Shown here: positions 8,739 through 17,479 of the stretch, piece by piece
Layout: each line of letters starts with the position of its first letter
How positions within the stretch are numbered: position 1 is the first letter of the stretch
Assembly (NCBI RefSeq): GCF_000585375.1
Contig: NZ_KK073874.1
Span: 5,177,251 to 5,241,250 of the forward strand
Source: Cryptosporangium arvum DSM 44712
Lineage (GTDB): Bacteria; Actinomycetota; Actinomycetes; Mycobacteriales; Cryptosporangiaceae
Direction of reading: 5' to 3'
DNA length: 64,000 nucleotides
Made by a program: the position numbers and the translations under genes
Notes under the pieces: model-generated
Told to the model about the DNA's origin: nothing
The model's input: only the letters and a program-made list of their open reading frames with translations
Databases searched by the model: none

Positions 8739-9968
8739 GCGCAGGTGCGCGACCGGCCAGCGGCGGTCGAAGAGGGTCGGGTCGCCGGCGTCCTCGGCCC
8801 GCAGCGTCTCGATCAGGCGCACGTAGCCCTCGAGGTCCAGGTCGCGCACCAGCGTCAGGAGTTCGGCGGCCTCGCCGGTCACCGGCTCGACCGGCGCCAC
8901 GAAGCGGTCGTAGAGGTCGACGACCTGCTTGACCATCGCGAGGTGGCGGGCGCCGGGGTCCACCGAGGGGAAGTTCGTCGCGGCGAAGTCCTCGGTGAAC
9001 ACGATCGGCTCGACCGCGAGTGACCCGGCCCCGTAGCGCTGCGCCAGGTGAATGAGCAGCTCGACGTCGAACGTCTCGTTGAACGACGTCATCTCGCTCA
9101 GCACCGGGCGCAGCGCGTCGGCGTCGAACGCCTTGAAGCCGGCCTGGGTGTCGAGCACGTGCGCCAGCGACGGGATCAGCAGCGCACGCACGTAGTGCCG
9201 GAAGAGGACGATCAGCTTGTCGGGCTTGTCGCCGGTGCTCTGCGGCTCGACCGACGGGCCGTCCGGCTTCACCAGCACGGCGCCCTCGAGGCCGTAGCGC
9301 TGGCCGAGGGTGGCGACCGCGCCGCCGGCGATCGGCGCGATCAGCGAACCGAGCTGCGCGAGGTTGGCCGAGAGGTCGGCGTCGGTGTAGGCGACGACGT
9401 GCCGGTGCTCCGGCCCGGCCGCGACGGCGTCGGCCAGCGCGGCCAGGATCGACCCGCCCTTGCGTGACTGGTCGGTGGAGGTCAGCCCCGCGAACTCCGG
9501 GCTGATCGGCGTGCCGAGCCGCTCCGCCAGCCGGATCACCCGGACGCTGCGGTGCCCGCTCGCCGGGTACCCCTCGGCCTCGACGATGCCGGCCATCACG
9601 TCGGCGCTGCTCGGATCGTCCGGGCACCCGTCGTCGCACGCGACGATGCTCCAGGTGACGCCGGGTAGCCCGGCGGTGAGCCAGTCGAGCTGGCGCACCT
9701 TGGCCCGCACGAAGTCCTCGCCGTGCGGGTGCTCCGAGCGCGGAACGATCCGCCCGGTCTCCCCGTACATCGCCCACACCACCGTGAGGTGCACGGGGCC
9801 GGTGACCGCGGCGAGCCGCTCCCGCGATAGGGCCACCGCCGCGGCCTCCGCGGCCACCGCGGGGCCGTGGTCACCGGCGCCGGTCAGCACGGCTTCGTTC
9901 TGCTCGGAATCGGTCAGATCGCGCACGAGCGCCGAAGTCTGCTCCACGCCGAGTGATCGTAGGGCCAC
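8727..9968 (-). CDS. Family 2-like glycosyltransferase
   Basis: Predicted cytoplasmic GT-A-fold glycosyltransferase of 413 residues. After an N-terminal extension of about 65 residues the nucleotide-sugar fold starts (HLTVVWAMYGE), with VACDDG and the metal-binding DAD in AYTDADLSANL near residue 200, then DTQAGFKAF, a motif shared with polyprenyl-phosphate glycosyltransferases of family 2. No C-terminal membrane spans are present. The donor and acceptor cannot be told. GTG at 9968 is preferred because a GGTGG purine run precedes it; the frame is open nine codons further. It overlaps the preceding convergent gene by 12 bases. Confidence 0.8.
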   Translation of the reverse strand: MALRSLGVEQTSALVRDLTDSEQNEAVLTGAGDHGPAVAAEAAAVALSRERLAAVTGPVHLTVVWAMYGETGRIVPRSEHPHGEDFVRAKVRQLDWLTAGLPGVTWSIVACDDGCPDDPSSADVMAGIVEAEGYPASGHRSVRVIRLAERLGTPISPEFAGLTSTDQSRKGGSILAALADAVAAGPEHRHVVAYTDADLSANLAQLGSLIAPIAGGAVATLGQRYGLEGAVLVKPDGPSVEPQSTGDKPDKLIVLFRHYVRALLIPSLAHVLDTQAGFKAFDADALRPVLSEMTSFNETFDVELLIHLAQRYGAGSLAVEPIVFTEDFAATNFPSVDPGARHLAMVKQVVDLYDRFVAPVEPVTGEAAELLTLVRDLDLEGYVRLIETLRAEDAGDPTLFDRRWPVAHLRSAV

Positions 9969-10108
9969 GCATCCACCGCCGTGGCCCCGCCCCACCTCAT
10001 CCCGCCGCCGCGCGGCGGTCGGCGACGCAGCGGTGGATCTCGGAGGTACGACGGGAATTCGGCCAGGCGTTCACCGGCGGAGCAGGCGTCACTCCTAAGG
10101 TGAGCCCC

Positions 10109-11278
10109 ATGCTGAGCTCGTCGAAGACCCGGGCCGCGCTCTCCAACTCGGCGCGGATCTCGATGCAGGTGCTCCTCCTCCTCCTGATGACCTGGGTGAC
10201 GCTGTGGATCCTGGGCAAGGCCTGGTCGATCCTCTGGCCGCTCGTGGTGGCGCTGCTGATCACCACGCTCACCTGGCCCCCGACCCGGTTCCTGCGCAAG
10301 CACGGCTGGCACCCGGCGCTGGCCGCGTCCACCGTCACGATCGGCTTCCTGCTGCTCGCGATCGGGACGATCGTCGGGATCGCGCTCCCGGTCGCGGCGC
10401 AGTCCGGCGACCTGGCCGACGGGATCGTCGACGGTGTCGGGCGGTTGCGTGACTGGGCCTCCGGACCGCCGCTGAACATCAGCGACGACCAGATCAGCAA
10501 GGCCCTGGACACGGTGACCTCGCGGGTGCAGGACAGCGCGGGCAGCATCGCGAGCGGCGCGCTGACCGGTGTCAGCGTGATCACGAACGGGCTGATCACG
10601 ATCGTGCTGGCGCTGTTCCTGATGTTCTTCTTCCTCAAGGACGGGCCGAAGTTCGTCCCGTGGATGCAGCGCCAGCTGCCGGGCCGGCTCGCGACCGACG
10701 TCCCGACGGTGGCCGCGCGGTCGTGGCTGACGCTCGGGTCGTTCGTCCGCTCCCAGGCCGCGGTCGGCCTGCTCGACGCGATCTGCATCGGCGTCGGACT
10801 GTGGATCGTGGGCGTGCCGCTGGTGTTGCCGCTCGCGGTGCTGACGTTCGTGGCGGCGTTCATCCCGATCGTCGGTGCGGTGTTCGCCGGGTTCGTCGCC
10901 GTGGTGATCGCGCTGGTGTTCAACGGGTTGACCGACGCGTTGATCGTGCTGGCGATCATCCTGCTCGTGCAGCAGCTGGAGGGGAACATCTTCCAGCCGA
11001 TGCTGCAGTCGCGCGGGCTCGGCCTGCACGCCGCGGTGGTGCTGCTGGCGGTGACGCTCGGCGGAAGCCTGTTCGGGATCGTCGGCAGCCTGCTGGCGGT
11101 GCCGGTGGCGGCGATCATCGCGGTGATCTGGAACTACATCCGCGAGCAGCTCGCGGATCCCGATCCGGACGCCGAGCCCAACGCCGAGCCCGAACCCACC
11201 GACCCCGCTCCCGCGCCGGAGTCCGCGGCCGAGCCGACCCCGGCCGCCGGTCCGATCACCGGCGCGACTCCGGCCTGA
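10109..11278 (+). CDS. AI-2E family transporter
   Basis: Polytopic membrane protein of 389 residues in the AI-2E/PerM family, whose members act as exporters or, in some cases, Na+/H+ antiporters. It has two N-terminal span pairs (about 17-55 and 72-95), a soluble middle part, then a cluster of spans from about 155 on, with the family signature PIVGAVFAGFVA and LEGNIFQPMLQS in the last third. The C-terminal 45 residues are an acidic Pro/Glu/Ala tail. The ATG at 10109 has an AAGGTGAG ribosome site; the frame is open upstream but not coding. The transported molecule is unknown. Confidence 0.88.
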   Translation: MLSSSKTRAALSNSARISMQVLLLLLMTWVTLWILGKAWSILWPLVVALLITTLTWPPTRFLRKHGWHPALAASTVTIGFLLLAIGTIVGIALPVAAQSGDLADGIVDGVGRLRDWASGPPLNISDDQISKALDTVTSRVQDSAGSIASGALTGVSVITNGLITIVLALFLMFFFLKDGPKFVPWMQRQLPGRLATDVPTVAARSWLTLGSFVRSQAAVGLLDAICIGVGLWIVGVPLVLPLAVLTFVAAFIPIVGAVFAGFVAVVIALVFNGLTDALIVLAIILLVQQLEGNIFQPMLQSRGLGLHAAVVLLAVTLGGSLFGIVGSLLAVPVAAIIAVIWNYIREQLADPDPDAEPNAEPEPTDPAPAPESAAEPTPAAGPITGATPA

Positions 11279-11410
11279 GCGCCGGGCCGCCGGCGCGCCG
11301 CGCGTTAGAGCGGCATTGCTCTGGGTAGTCCGATCACTGCGGAGCGCAACCGGGGCGTCCCGTCCGTCGATCGGCGACGCCCCGCGGGGCGTCCTGCGCA
11401 AGGAGCAGCC

Positions 11411-11647
11411 ATGACCCAGTCGCCACCGTCCAAGGCACCCGAAGTCTTAGTGCCCGTGCCCGGAGACACGCCGACCGCCGAGGCCACCGGCCCGTCGAAG
11501 AAACCCGGCCGCACCCGGGCCGCGGGCGTGGCCGGCGCCGCGGCGGTGGCCGTCGTGGCCGCGCTGGTGCGCCGCAAACGCCGCGCCGCCGCCACCCCGT
11601 CACCCTGGTACCGCCGCACGACCGGCCGCCGCACGAGCCGTCGCTAG
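11411..11647 (+). CDS. Small basic protein with one hydrophobic segment
   Basis: Hypothetical protein of 78 residues with a good AAGGAG ribosome site nine bases before the ATG. The first 40 residues are Pro/Thr/Glu-rich, then an Ala/Val segment (about 41-55) could be a membrane span, and the C-terminus is strongly basic (RRKRR, RRTSRR). This composition is common for small actinobacterial proteins that bind membrane or nucleic acid, but no family is recognised. A strong bidirectional terminator follows directly. Confidence 0.6.
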   Translation: MTQSPPSKAPEVLVPVPGDTPTAEATGPSKKPGRTRAAGVAGAAAVAVVAALVRRKRRAAATPSPWYRRTTGRRTSRR

Positions 11648-11651
11648 CCTT

Positions 11652-11684
11652 CGCCCGGCGCCGACCACCGGTCGGCGCCGGGCG
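11652..11684. terminator. Bidirectional hairpin terminator, perfect 15-bp stem
   Basis: CGCCCGGCGCCGACC at 11652-11666 is perfectly complementary to 11670-11684, with a three-base loop. It lies in the 44-base gap between two convergent genes, so it can end transcription from both sides. There is no U tract, as is common in actinobacteria. Confidence 0.8.
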
Positions 11685-11691
11685 GGGCCGA

Positions 11692-12330
11692 TCAGGACTC
11701 GGCGGTGTAGGCCTCGTACGTGCGCCGGGCCGCGGCGCGGGCCGCCTCGGGGTCGTCGCCGGCCGCGATCGCGGCCTCGGCCCAGGCCTCGCTGCTGCGC
11801 TCCAGGTACGCCCTGCCCCGCGGCGACGCCGCCCACGCCGCCGCGGCGGCCGGATCCGCCGGTGTCGACGTCGGGTCGGCCAGGTGGTTCACCAGGCCCC
11901 AGAGCCCCATCTCCCAGCCGAGCCCGGTCGCGCCGGGCCCGAACTGCTCCCAGAGCGCGTCGTCCACGTGCGCGACGTGCTCGAGCTCGAACCGGGTGTG
12001 CCCCTCCCCCGCGGGCGTGAGCCGCACGGTGATCCAGCTGACCATGCCACCGAACTCCCACGTCGCCGCGTAGGAGTGCGGTTTGTCGCACGCGGTGATC
12101 GTGCCGCCGGCGTTCCCTTCCAGCTGGTAGTGACCACCCTGCTTCAGCTCGCCGGAGATCGGCAGGAACCAGCGCGGGATCCGCTCGGCGGTGGCGACCG
12201 CCTCCCACAGATCGTCGATGTCGGTGGCGTAGACCTGGTCGATCGTCGCGACCTTGGCCGTCCGCCCGTCCACCTCGCGGTTCGACAACCCGCGGGTCAC
12301 GGCGTCGATCTGCTCGTTCTCGTCAGGCAT
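11692..12330 (-). CDS. SRPBCC (AHSA1-like) domain protein
   Basis: Cytoplasmic 212-residue protein with an activator-of-Hsp90/START-like fold (about 25-145), recognisable from IDQVYATDIDDLWEAV, RIPRWFLPISG, GGTITACD and the late GWEMGLWGL segment. The last 60 residues are an Ala-rich helical extension. These proteins bind hydrophobic ligands; in actinobacteria they are very often encoded next to an ArsR regulator, as here, six bases downstream of it. The pair presumably forms one ligand-responsive operon, with the ligand unknown. Confidence 0.88.
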   Translation of the reverse strand: MPDENEQIDAVTRGLSNREVDGRTAKVATIDQVYATDIDDLWEAVATAERIPRWFLPISGELKQGGHYQLEGNAGGTITACDKPHSYAATWEFGGMVSWITVRLTPAGEGHTRFELEHVAHVDDALWEQFGPGATGLGWEMGLWGLVNHLADPTSTPADPAAAAAWAASPRGRAYLERSSEAWAEAAIAAGDDPEAARAAARRTYEAYTAES

Positions 12331-12336
12331 CCGGGA

Positions 12337-12672
12337 TCACTCCGCTTGTCGTCGCTGTCGTTTACCGCGGGCCACCTCGGTGGCCAGCGCGTCGAGATGC
12401 GGTCGCCAGAACCTCCGGAACTGCCCCAGCCAGTCGTCGGCGGCACGCAGCGCGGTCGCGTCGACCGCGTAGAGCCGGCGCGCGCCGTCCGGGCGCACGG
12501 TCGCGAACCCGTTCTCCCGGAGCACTTTCAGGTGCTGGGACACGGCCGGCTGGGAAATTCCGAACTCGCCCCGGACGACGTCGGTGATCGCGCCGGAGGG
12601 CTGCTCACCGTCGGCGAGCAGCTCCAGGATCCGGCGCCGCACCGGGTCGCCGAGGACGTCGAACGCATGCAC
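12337..12672 (-). CDS. ArsR family transcriptional regulator
   Basis: Winged-helix repressor of 111 residues. The DNA-binding part spans about 5-75: DVLGDPVRRRILELL, ISQPAVSQHLKVLRENG as recognition helix region, and the wing GARRLYAVD. Cys residues for metal sensing are absent, so it belongs to the metal-independent SdpR-like group that accompanies SRPBCC proteins. It is co-transcribed with the downstream SRPBCC gene. A palindrome CTTATATAAG lies 24 bases upstream of the start. Confidence 0.92.
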   Translation of the reverse strand: MHAFDVLGDPVRRRILELLADGEQPSGAITDVVRGEFGISQPAVSQHLKVLRENGFATVRPDGARRLYAVDATALRAADDWLGQFRRFWRPHLDALATEVARGKRQRRQAE

Positions 12673-12695
12673 GGCGCCCAGAGTATCAGCATCGA

Positions 12696-12705
12696 CTTAT
12701 ATAAG
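12696..12705. promoter_or_regulatory. AT-rich palindrome CTTATATAAG upstream of arsR-type gene
   Basis: Perfect 10-base AT-rich palindrome, striking in this GC background. It overlaps the stop codon of the binding-protein gene and lies 24 bases before the ArsR start, a natural place for an ArsR operator overlapping its promoter. Part of it is coding (the last codons end in ATA TAA), so the symmetry could be partly chance. Confidence 0.35.
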
Positions 12706-13614
12706 CCATCGCTTCCACACCGCCGGATGGGCGTCGAGCCAGCGCTTCGCGGCCGCGTCCGGAGCCATCCGGCCGACCGTGAGGTCACGCGCGACCGCGT
12801 TCTGGTCGGCGTTGGTCCAGGTGAAGTTCTTGATCAGCGACGCCGCCGGCGATCCGGAGTCGACGAACGCCTTCCGGCCGATCTTGTCCAGGTCGTAGGG
12901 CTGGTAGTCGCACGCGACGGTCTTCGGGTCGGCGTCGCAGCCCGGTGTGTAGCGCGGCAGCCGCACCCGCACCAGGTCGACCTCGGAGAGCAACCACTGC
13001 GGCTCGTAGAAGTAGCCGATCAGCGGCGTGCGGCCGGCCTCGGCGGCGCGGAACGCGTCGATCAGCTTCGCCTCGCTACCGGCGTAGGTGACGGTGAGGT
13101 TCAGCTTCAGGTTCCGCACCAGTGCGGCGTCGTTGGTGACGAACGACGGGTCGCCGTCGAGGAACACACCATTGAGGAGCCCGGCGTACCGGTTCAGGTT
13201 CACCCAGTCGGTGATGCCGGGATGTTCCCGGGCCAGCCAGGCCGGCACGTACCAGCCGATGATCCCCTGGTTGCCGGTCAGCCCCAGTTCGACCGCGACC
13301 TTCCGGTCGTCGATGTACTTCTTCTTGAGGTCGTCGTGGCCCCAGTTCTCCAGGACGACGTCGACCGTGCCGGCGGCGATGCCCTCCCAGGACGCCACCT
13401 CGGTGAGCTTCCGCTCGATCACCGTGCACCCGAGTTCGTGCTCGAGCAGGTACCGCACGACCGCGACGTTCGCGGCGTAGCCCACCCAGGGATTCACCGC
13501 GATCGAGACCGTGCGGCACGGCGCCCGCGGCACCGCGCCCGGCGGGGGCGACACCGCCGCGGTCGCACCGCACCCCGCCACGGCCAGCACCAGGAACAGC
13601 ACCACCGCCCTCAC
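12697..13614 (-). CDS. Glycine-betaine-type substrate-binding lipoprotein
   Basis: Extracytoplasmic binding protein of the OpuAC/ProX class, 305 residues. The signal peptide ends in a lipobox LAVAGC with Cys15 as the lipid-anchored residue. The mature part starts with TVSIAVNPWVGYAAN and contains DVVLENWGHDD, IIGWYVPAWL and GYFYEPQWLLSE, aromatic-rich stretches like those that cage quaternary amines. The GTG at 13614 overlaps the stop of the CvnD gene (GTGA), giving translational coupling to the conservon. No permease or ATPase gene is adjacent, so it may be a sensor component or serve a transporter encoded elsewhere. Confidence 0.85.
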   Translation of the reverse strand: MRAVVLFLVLAVAGCGATAAVSPPPGAVPRAPCRTVSIAVNPWVGYAANVAVVRYLLEHELGCTVIERKLTEVASWEGIAAGTVDVVLENWGHDDLKKKYIDDRKVAVELGLTGNQGIIGWYVPAWLAREHPGITDWVNLNRYAGLLNGVFLDGDPSFVTNDAALVRNLKLNLTVTYAGSEAKLIDAFRAAEAGRTPLIGYFYEPQWLLSEVDLVRVRLPRYTPGCDADPKTVACDYQPYDLDKIGRKAFVDSGSPAASLIKNFTWTNADQNAVARDLTVGRMAPDAAAKRWLDAHPAVWKRWLI

Positions 13615-14198
13615 CACGACGCCCCCGCCAGCCGTCGCGCCAGCACTTCCTCGGTGAGCGCCACCAGGACGCCCTTCACCGACTCGCGTCGCCGCGCGTC
13701 GCACTCGACCAGCCGCACGTCGTCCTCCACTCCCAGCGCTTCGCGCACCTCCGCGAGCTCGAACCGGGTCAGCGGCTCGAACACATTGACCCCGACCACG
13801 AACGGCAGCCCGCGGTCCTCGACGAAGTCGATCGTCGCGAAGCAGTCCTCGATCCGCCGGGTGTCGACGAGCACGACCGCGCCCAGCGCCCCGTCGGCCA
13901 GGTCGTCCCAGAGGAACGAGAAGCGGTCCTGGCCCGGGGTGCCGAACAGGTACAGCAGCAGCGCCTCGTCGAGCGTGATGCGGCCGAAGTCCAGCGCGAC
14001 GGTCGTCGTGGTCTTCTCGCTGACGCCGGTCGTGTCGTCGACGCCGATCGAGCGGTCGGTCATCTCGGCCTCGGTGATCAGCGGCTCGATCTCACTGATC
14101 GCGCCGACGAACGTCGTCTTGCCGACGCCGAACCCGCCCCCGACGACGATCTTGACGGCGAGCGGTGGTGCGGGTGACCCGCTAGAGCGCTCGAACAC
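13611..14198 (-). CDS. cvnD: Conservon GTP-binding protein CvnD-like
   Basis: Small GTPase of 195 residues, fourth member of an actinobacterial conservon. The P-loop is GGGFGVGKTT near residues 19-28, the switch II region is FGTPGQDRF near 86-94, and the NKxD position reads GVNVFEP, so the base-recognition Lys/Asp are altered as in other CvnD proteins. It is the G-protein output partner of the CvnA/B/C complex at the membrane. Start GTG lies 17 bases inside the preceding DUF742 gene; the stop overlaps the start of the binding lipoprotein. Confidence 0.9.
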   Translation of the reverse strand: MFERSSGSPAPPLAVKIVVGGGFGVGKTTFVGAISEIEPLITEAEMTDRSIGVDDTTGVSEKTTTTVALDFGRITLDEALLLYLFGTPGQDRFSFLWDDLADGALGAVVLVDTRRIEDCFATIDFVEDRGLPFVVGVNVFEPLTRFELAEVREALGVEDDVRLVECDARRRESVKGVLVALTEEVLARRLAGASW

Positions 14199-14514
14199 GA
14201 TCTCTGATCCTCCTCATCAGGGCGGGAGTCACGTCGGTGAGCGGCTCGTCGACGAGCAGATGCCCGTCGGCCACCAGATCGGCGACGAGGATCCGCACGA
14301 CGGCGAGCGGCGCGCGGAGCGCCGCCGACAGGTCGGCCAGCGACTTCGGGGCCTGGCAGAGTTCGACGATCCGGCGCGACTCGAACCGCAGCGGCGCGGC
14401 CAGCGCCGCCGGCGTCGCGTGCAGCTGGGTCTCGATCCGCAGCCCCTCCTGGCGGGGCCGGGTGCGGCCGCCGGTGAGCACGAACGGGCGGACCAGATCG
14501 TCGTCCGCGTTCAT
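14182..14514 (-). CDS. cvnC: DUF742 protein, conservon CvnC-like
   Basis: DUF742 protein of 110 residues, third conservon component. Signature parts are VRPFVLTGGRTRP near residues 8-20 and a winged-helix-like region FESRRIVELCQAPKSLADL and VRILVADLVADGHL, which may bind DNA or protein partners. In known conservons CvnC links the roadblock protein to the GTPase. It overlaps both neighbours (4 bases with cvnB, 17 with cvnD). Confidence 0.92.
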   Translation of the reverse strand: MNADDDLVRPFVLTGGRTRPRQEGLRIETQLHATPAALAAPLRFESRRIVELCQAPKSLADLSAALRAPLAVVRILVADLVADGHLLVDEPLTDVTPALMRRIRDRVRAL

Positions 14515-14936
14515 CTCGGTAAGTTCTGGCGGGATTCCGCGATCAGCGCCGGGGTGAGCAGGGCGCCGAACCGGTCGGCGAGCAGCGAGATCTCGTAGCC
14601 GACGAGGCCCAGGTCGCTCTGGCCGCCGGCGACGACGCCGAGGCAGCTGCCGCCGGCGATGACCGAGACGAGCAGGAAGCCCCGCCGCATCTCGATCATG
14701 ATCAGCTTGAGTCCGTCGAAGTCGTAGCGGCGCGACGCGCTGCGGGCGATGCTCGCGAGGCTGGAGACGATGGCCGCCAGCTGGTCGGCCTCGGCGCGGG
14801 TGAGGCCGTCCGAGGCGGCGACGAGCAGCCCGTCCGAGGAGACGGCCACCGCGTCGCGGACACCGTCGGTCTGGTGGACGAAGTTGCCGAGCAGCCAGTT
14901 GAACCGGTGCCGGTCGGCGGAGGTGTCAACGCTCAC
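14511..14936 (-). CDS. cvnB: Roadblock/LC7 protein, conservon CvnB-like
   Basis: Roadblock/LC7 domain protein of 141 residues, a regulator of the CvnD GTPase. The fold starts with FNWLLGNFVHQTDGVRDAV and continues through VSSDGLLVAAS and GFLLVSVIAGGSCLGVV, the usual roadblock core. GTG at 14936 is chosen because AAGGAG lies six bases before it; twelve extra in-frame codons upstream have no ribosome site. It overlaps the end of the kinase gene by 11 bases. Confidence 0.92.
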   Translation of the reverse strand: MSVDTSADRHRFNWLLGNFVHQTDGVRDAVAVSSDGLLVAASDGLTRAEADQLAAIVSSLASIARSASRRYDFDGLKLIMIEMRRGFLLVSVIAGGSCLGVVAGGQSDLGLVGYEISLLADRFGALLTPALIAESRQNLPR

Positions 14937-17265
14937 TGTCGCTCCTTGAGGTTCCCCGGTGGACGCCGTCACGGAAGGCGGAGAGGCGGGCCCGCAGGGC
15001 GCCGGGCGACTCCTCGAGGAGCGCGGGCCGCTCCCCCACCGGTGCGGCCGGCGCGACCGGTGTGCGGGCCCGCGGGGTCCGCTTGCGCAGCCCGTTGCGG
15101 GTGCGCTCGCCGTCGCCGTCGACGGCGTACAGCGCCACGCCCCCGTCCCGCTGCCCCGGCACCGCCGCGACCTCGGCTCCGACCGGCGCGAAGTCCTCGC
15201 TCGCGCCGGGCACGGCGGCGGCCGGGAGGTGTGGTCCGTCGAGGGCCGCGGCGGCGTCGGAGTGGCCCCGGCCGCGGGCCCGGACGACCGCCTCGGCGGT
15301 CGCCGCGCGCGCGAGCCGTTCCGCCCGTGAGGGCGGGCCCCCGGCGAGCGCGGGGGCCGGCGGCGCCCCCTCGACCGGGAGCGCGTAGCGGTGCAGGACC
15401 ACCGGCACGGCCGGGGCCTCGGCCAGCACGCTCGCCGGCAACATCACCCGGGCCGTCACCCCGGTCACCGGCGACGCCGCCAGCTGCACGGAGAACCCCA
15501 GCTCCACCGCGAGCCGCCCCACCACGTAGTGCCCGAGGAACCGCGCCGGCGCGGTGATGAAGTCCCCGTCGCCACGCAGCCGCTCGTTCGCCCGCTCCAG
15601 CTCGGCCGCCCCGAGCCCGACCCCCTGGTCGAACACCGCGATCAGGTACCCGTCGGGCAACCGCCGCCCGTGGATCTCCACCTCGACGTCGGGCGGCGAG
15701 AACGACAAGCCGTTCTCGATCAGCTCGGCCAGCGCGTGGGCGACACCGCTCACCACCGCCCCGGACACCAGCACGTCGTCGACCCGGCGCAGCACCACCC
15801 GCCGGTACTCCTCCACCTCGCTCACCGCGGCCCGGATGACGTCGGTCACCGGCAGCGGGTCCGACCACTGGCGCGGGCTCGCCGCCCCCACCAGCACCAG
15901 CAGGCTCTCCGCGTTACGCCGCATCCGGGTCGCGAGGTGGTCGAGCTCGAACAGGTTCGCCAGCCCCGCCGGGTCCGACTCCTCCCGTTCGAGCCGGCTG
16001 ATGAACCCGAGCTGCCTGCGCAGCAGGTTCTGGTTGCGGCGCCCGAGGTTCGCCAGCGACTCCGCGCTGCTGCGGCGCAGCCGGGCCTGCTCGACCGCGA
16101 GCGCGTGCGCGGTGGCCTGCACCCGGTCGAACGCGGCCGCGACCCGGTGCACCTCGTCGGTGGCCTCGGCCGGTACACCGACCGACGGTGGTGTCGTGTC
16201 CTGTCCGGCCGCGGCCCGGCGGACCGCGGCCGGGAGCCGGGTCGTGGCCAGCCGGTCGGCCTCGCCGGCCAGCGCGGCCAGCGGGCGGGCGATCGACCGC
16301 GACGCACGCACCGCCAGGTACACCGACCCGAGCAGCGCCAGCAGCGCTGCACCGAGCAGGCCGGCCATCCGCGCCACGGTCGAGTCGCGCAGCGTGTCGG
16401 CCCGGGCCTGGATCACCGATCCGACGTGCTGACGCAGCTGACGCAGGTCGTCGAGCACCGTGGTCAGCGCCGACCACCAGGACTGCGGGTTCACCTGCAG
16501 GTAGCGGCCGTCGCCGGCGCCGAGCGCCAGGGCCTGGAAGTGCACGGCCTCGCGGGCGGCGCCGGTGTCGAACAGGTAGCGCAGCCCGTCGCGGGCGGCG
16601 GGGCCGGCGTGCCGGGCGAACGCGCCGGCGGCGGCGTCGGCGGTCGAGCGGGCCGTGACGAACTGCAGGAACTCGCCGCCGCGGAACCCGCCGGCCGAGA
16701 ACACCCCGTTGAGGATCGCGCGGGCCTGGGCGGTGGCCTCGGTGAGCTCGGTCAGCGCCTGCAGCGCGGCCACCTCGCGGCGCAGCGTCGCGTCGGACGC
16801 CCCCTCGAACCCGATGTCGACGGTGGTCAACGCGGCGATCCGCGCGGTGTAGAACGCGAACGCGGGGGCGCGGGGGGCGGATCCGGAGTCGGCACCCGCG
16901 CGGATCCCGGCCAGACCGTCGAGGGCGCGTAACGCGCGGGCGAGCGAACGGTCGCCGCCGCCGGTCAGGGCGGTGACCTCGGCGCGCCGGGCGTCGACGC
17001 GTCTTCGGACCGGGGTCAGTTCGGCGCGGAAGCCCGCGTTGCCGCCGAGGAAACCGGCCGTGACGCCGCGCTCGGTCTGCAGCTCCTGGACGAGGTCCTG
17101 GACGGCGAGGCCGAGCGTGACCGCCCGGGAGGTCGCCGCCGCCGACCGGACGTCTCCGACCTGGGCGACCGCGACGACGGCGAGCAGGGCGACGACCGCG
17201 GCGATCGGTAACGCGAGCGTGCGGACGATCCGCCGGCCGATGGATCCGCCGGAACGCTCCGACAC
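14926..17265 (-). CDS. cvnA: Nitrate-sensing-domain histidine kinase, conservon CvnA-like
   Basis: Membrane sensor kinase of 779 residues. Order: membrane span about 14-34, extracytoplasmic NIT-type helical domain about 45-295 (LVQELQTERGVTAGFLGG is typical), second span about 305-323, HAMP-like linker, a helical region with LANLGRRNQNLLRRQLGFI, then a GHKL ATPase domain about 480-610 (N box HALAELIENGLSFSPP, G box FDQGVGLG). The last 150 residues are a disordered Pro/Ala/Arg tail. A classical phosphorylatable H box is not evident, as in CvnA proteins. It heads the cvnABCD operon. Confidence 0.9.
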   Translation of the reverse strand: MSERSGGSIGRRIVRTLALPIAAVVALLAVVAVAQVGDVRSAAATSRAVTLGLAVQDLVQELQTERGVTAGFLGGNAGFRAELTPVRRRVDARRAEVTALTGGGDRSLARALRALDGLAGIRAGADSGSAPRAPAFAFYTARIAALTTVDIGFEGASDATLRREVAALQALTELTEATAQARAILNGVFSAGGFRGGEFLQFVTARSTADAAAGAFARHAGPAARDGLRYLFDTGAAREAVHFQALALGAGDGRYLQVNPQSWWSALTTVLDDLRQLRQHVGSVIQARADTLRDSTVARMAGLLGAALLALLGSVYLAVRASRSIARPLAALAGEADRLATTRLPAAVRRAAAGQDTTPPSVGVPAEATDEVHRVAAAFDRVQATAHALAVEQARLRRSSAESLANLGRRNQNLLRRQLGFISRLEREESDPAGLANLFELDHLATRMRRNAESLLVLVGAASPRQWSDPLPVTDVIRAAVSEVEEYRRVVLRRVDDVLVSGAVVSGVAHALAELIENGLSFSPPDVEVEIHGRRLPDGYLIAVFDQGVGLGAAELERANERLRGDGDFITAPARFLGHYVVGRLAVELGFSVQLAASPVTGVTARVMLPASVLAEAPAVPVVLHRYALPVEGAPPAPALAGGPPSRAERLARAATAEAVVRARGRGHSDAAAALDGPHLPAAAVPGASEDFAPVGAEVAAVPGQRDGGVALYAVDGDGERTRNGLRKRTPRARTPVAPAAPVGERPALLEESPGALRARLSAFRDGVHRGTSRSDSER

Positions 17266-17373
17266 ACGATCAGCTCCCTCATCGACACACCGTTGTGGCG
17301 CACCCGATGGTGATCAGCGGAACCGTGCGGATTCATACTGCTGCGAATTCGAAAACGACCCGACGCATGAGCG

Positions 17374-17403
17374 AGCCCCGGTCCGCGACTGCGGACCGGG
17401 GCT
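17374..17403. terminator. Hairpin terminator, perfect 13-bp stem
   Basis: AGCCCCGGTCCGC at 17374-17386 pairs perfectly with 17391-17403 around the loop GACT. It lies about 75 bases beyond the end of the alanine dehydrogenase gene on the minus strand and upstream of the kinase start, so it probably separates these two minus-strand units. The rest of the 214-base gap shows no convincing gene. Confidence 0.75.
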
Positions 17404-17479
17404 TCGCCGGGGAGCGGCTCCCGGATGCCGCGCCCCGATGGAGCGGCCACCGATTTCCCCCCGATGGCCGCGGACGCGC

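Noticed and set aside
15391-16932. Long plus-strand frame inside cvnA
   Set aside because: Arg/Gly/His-rich translation antisense to a clear histidine kinase; a codon-bias shadow.
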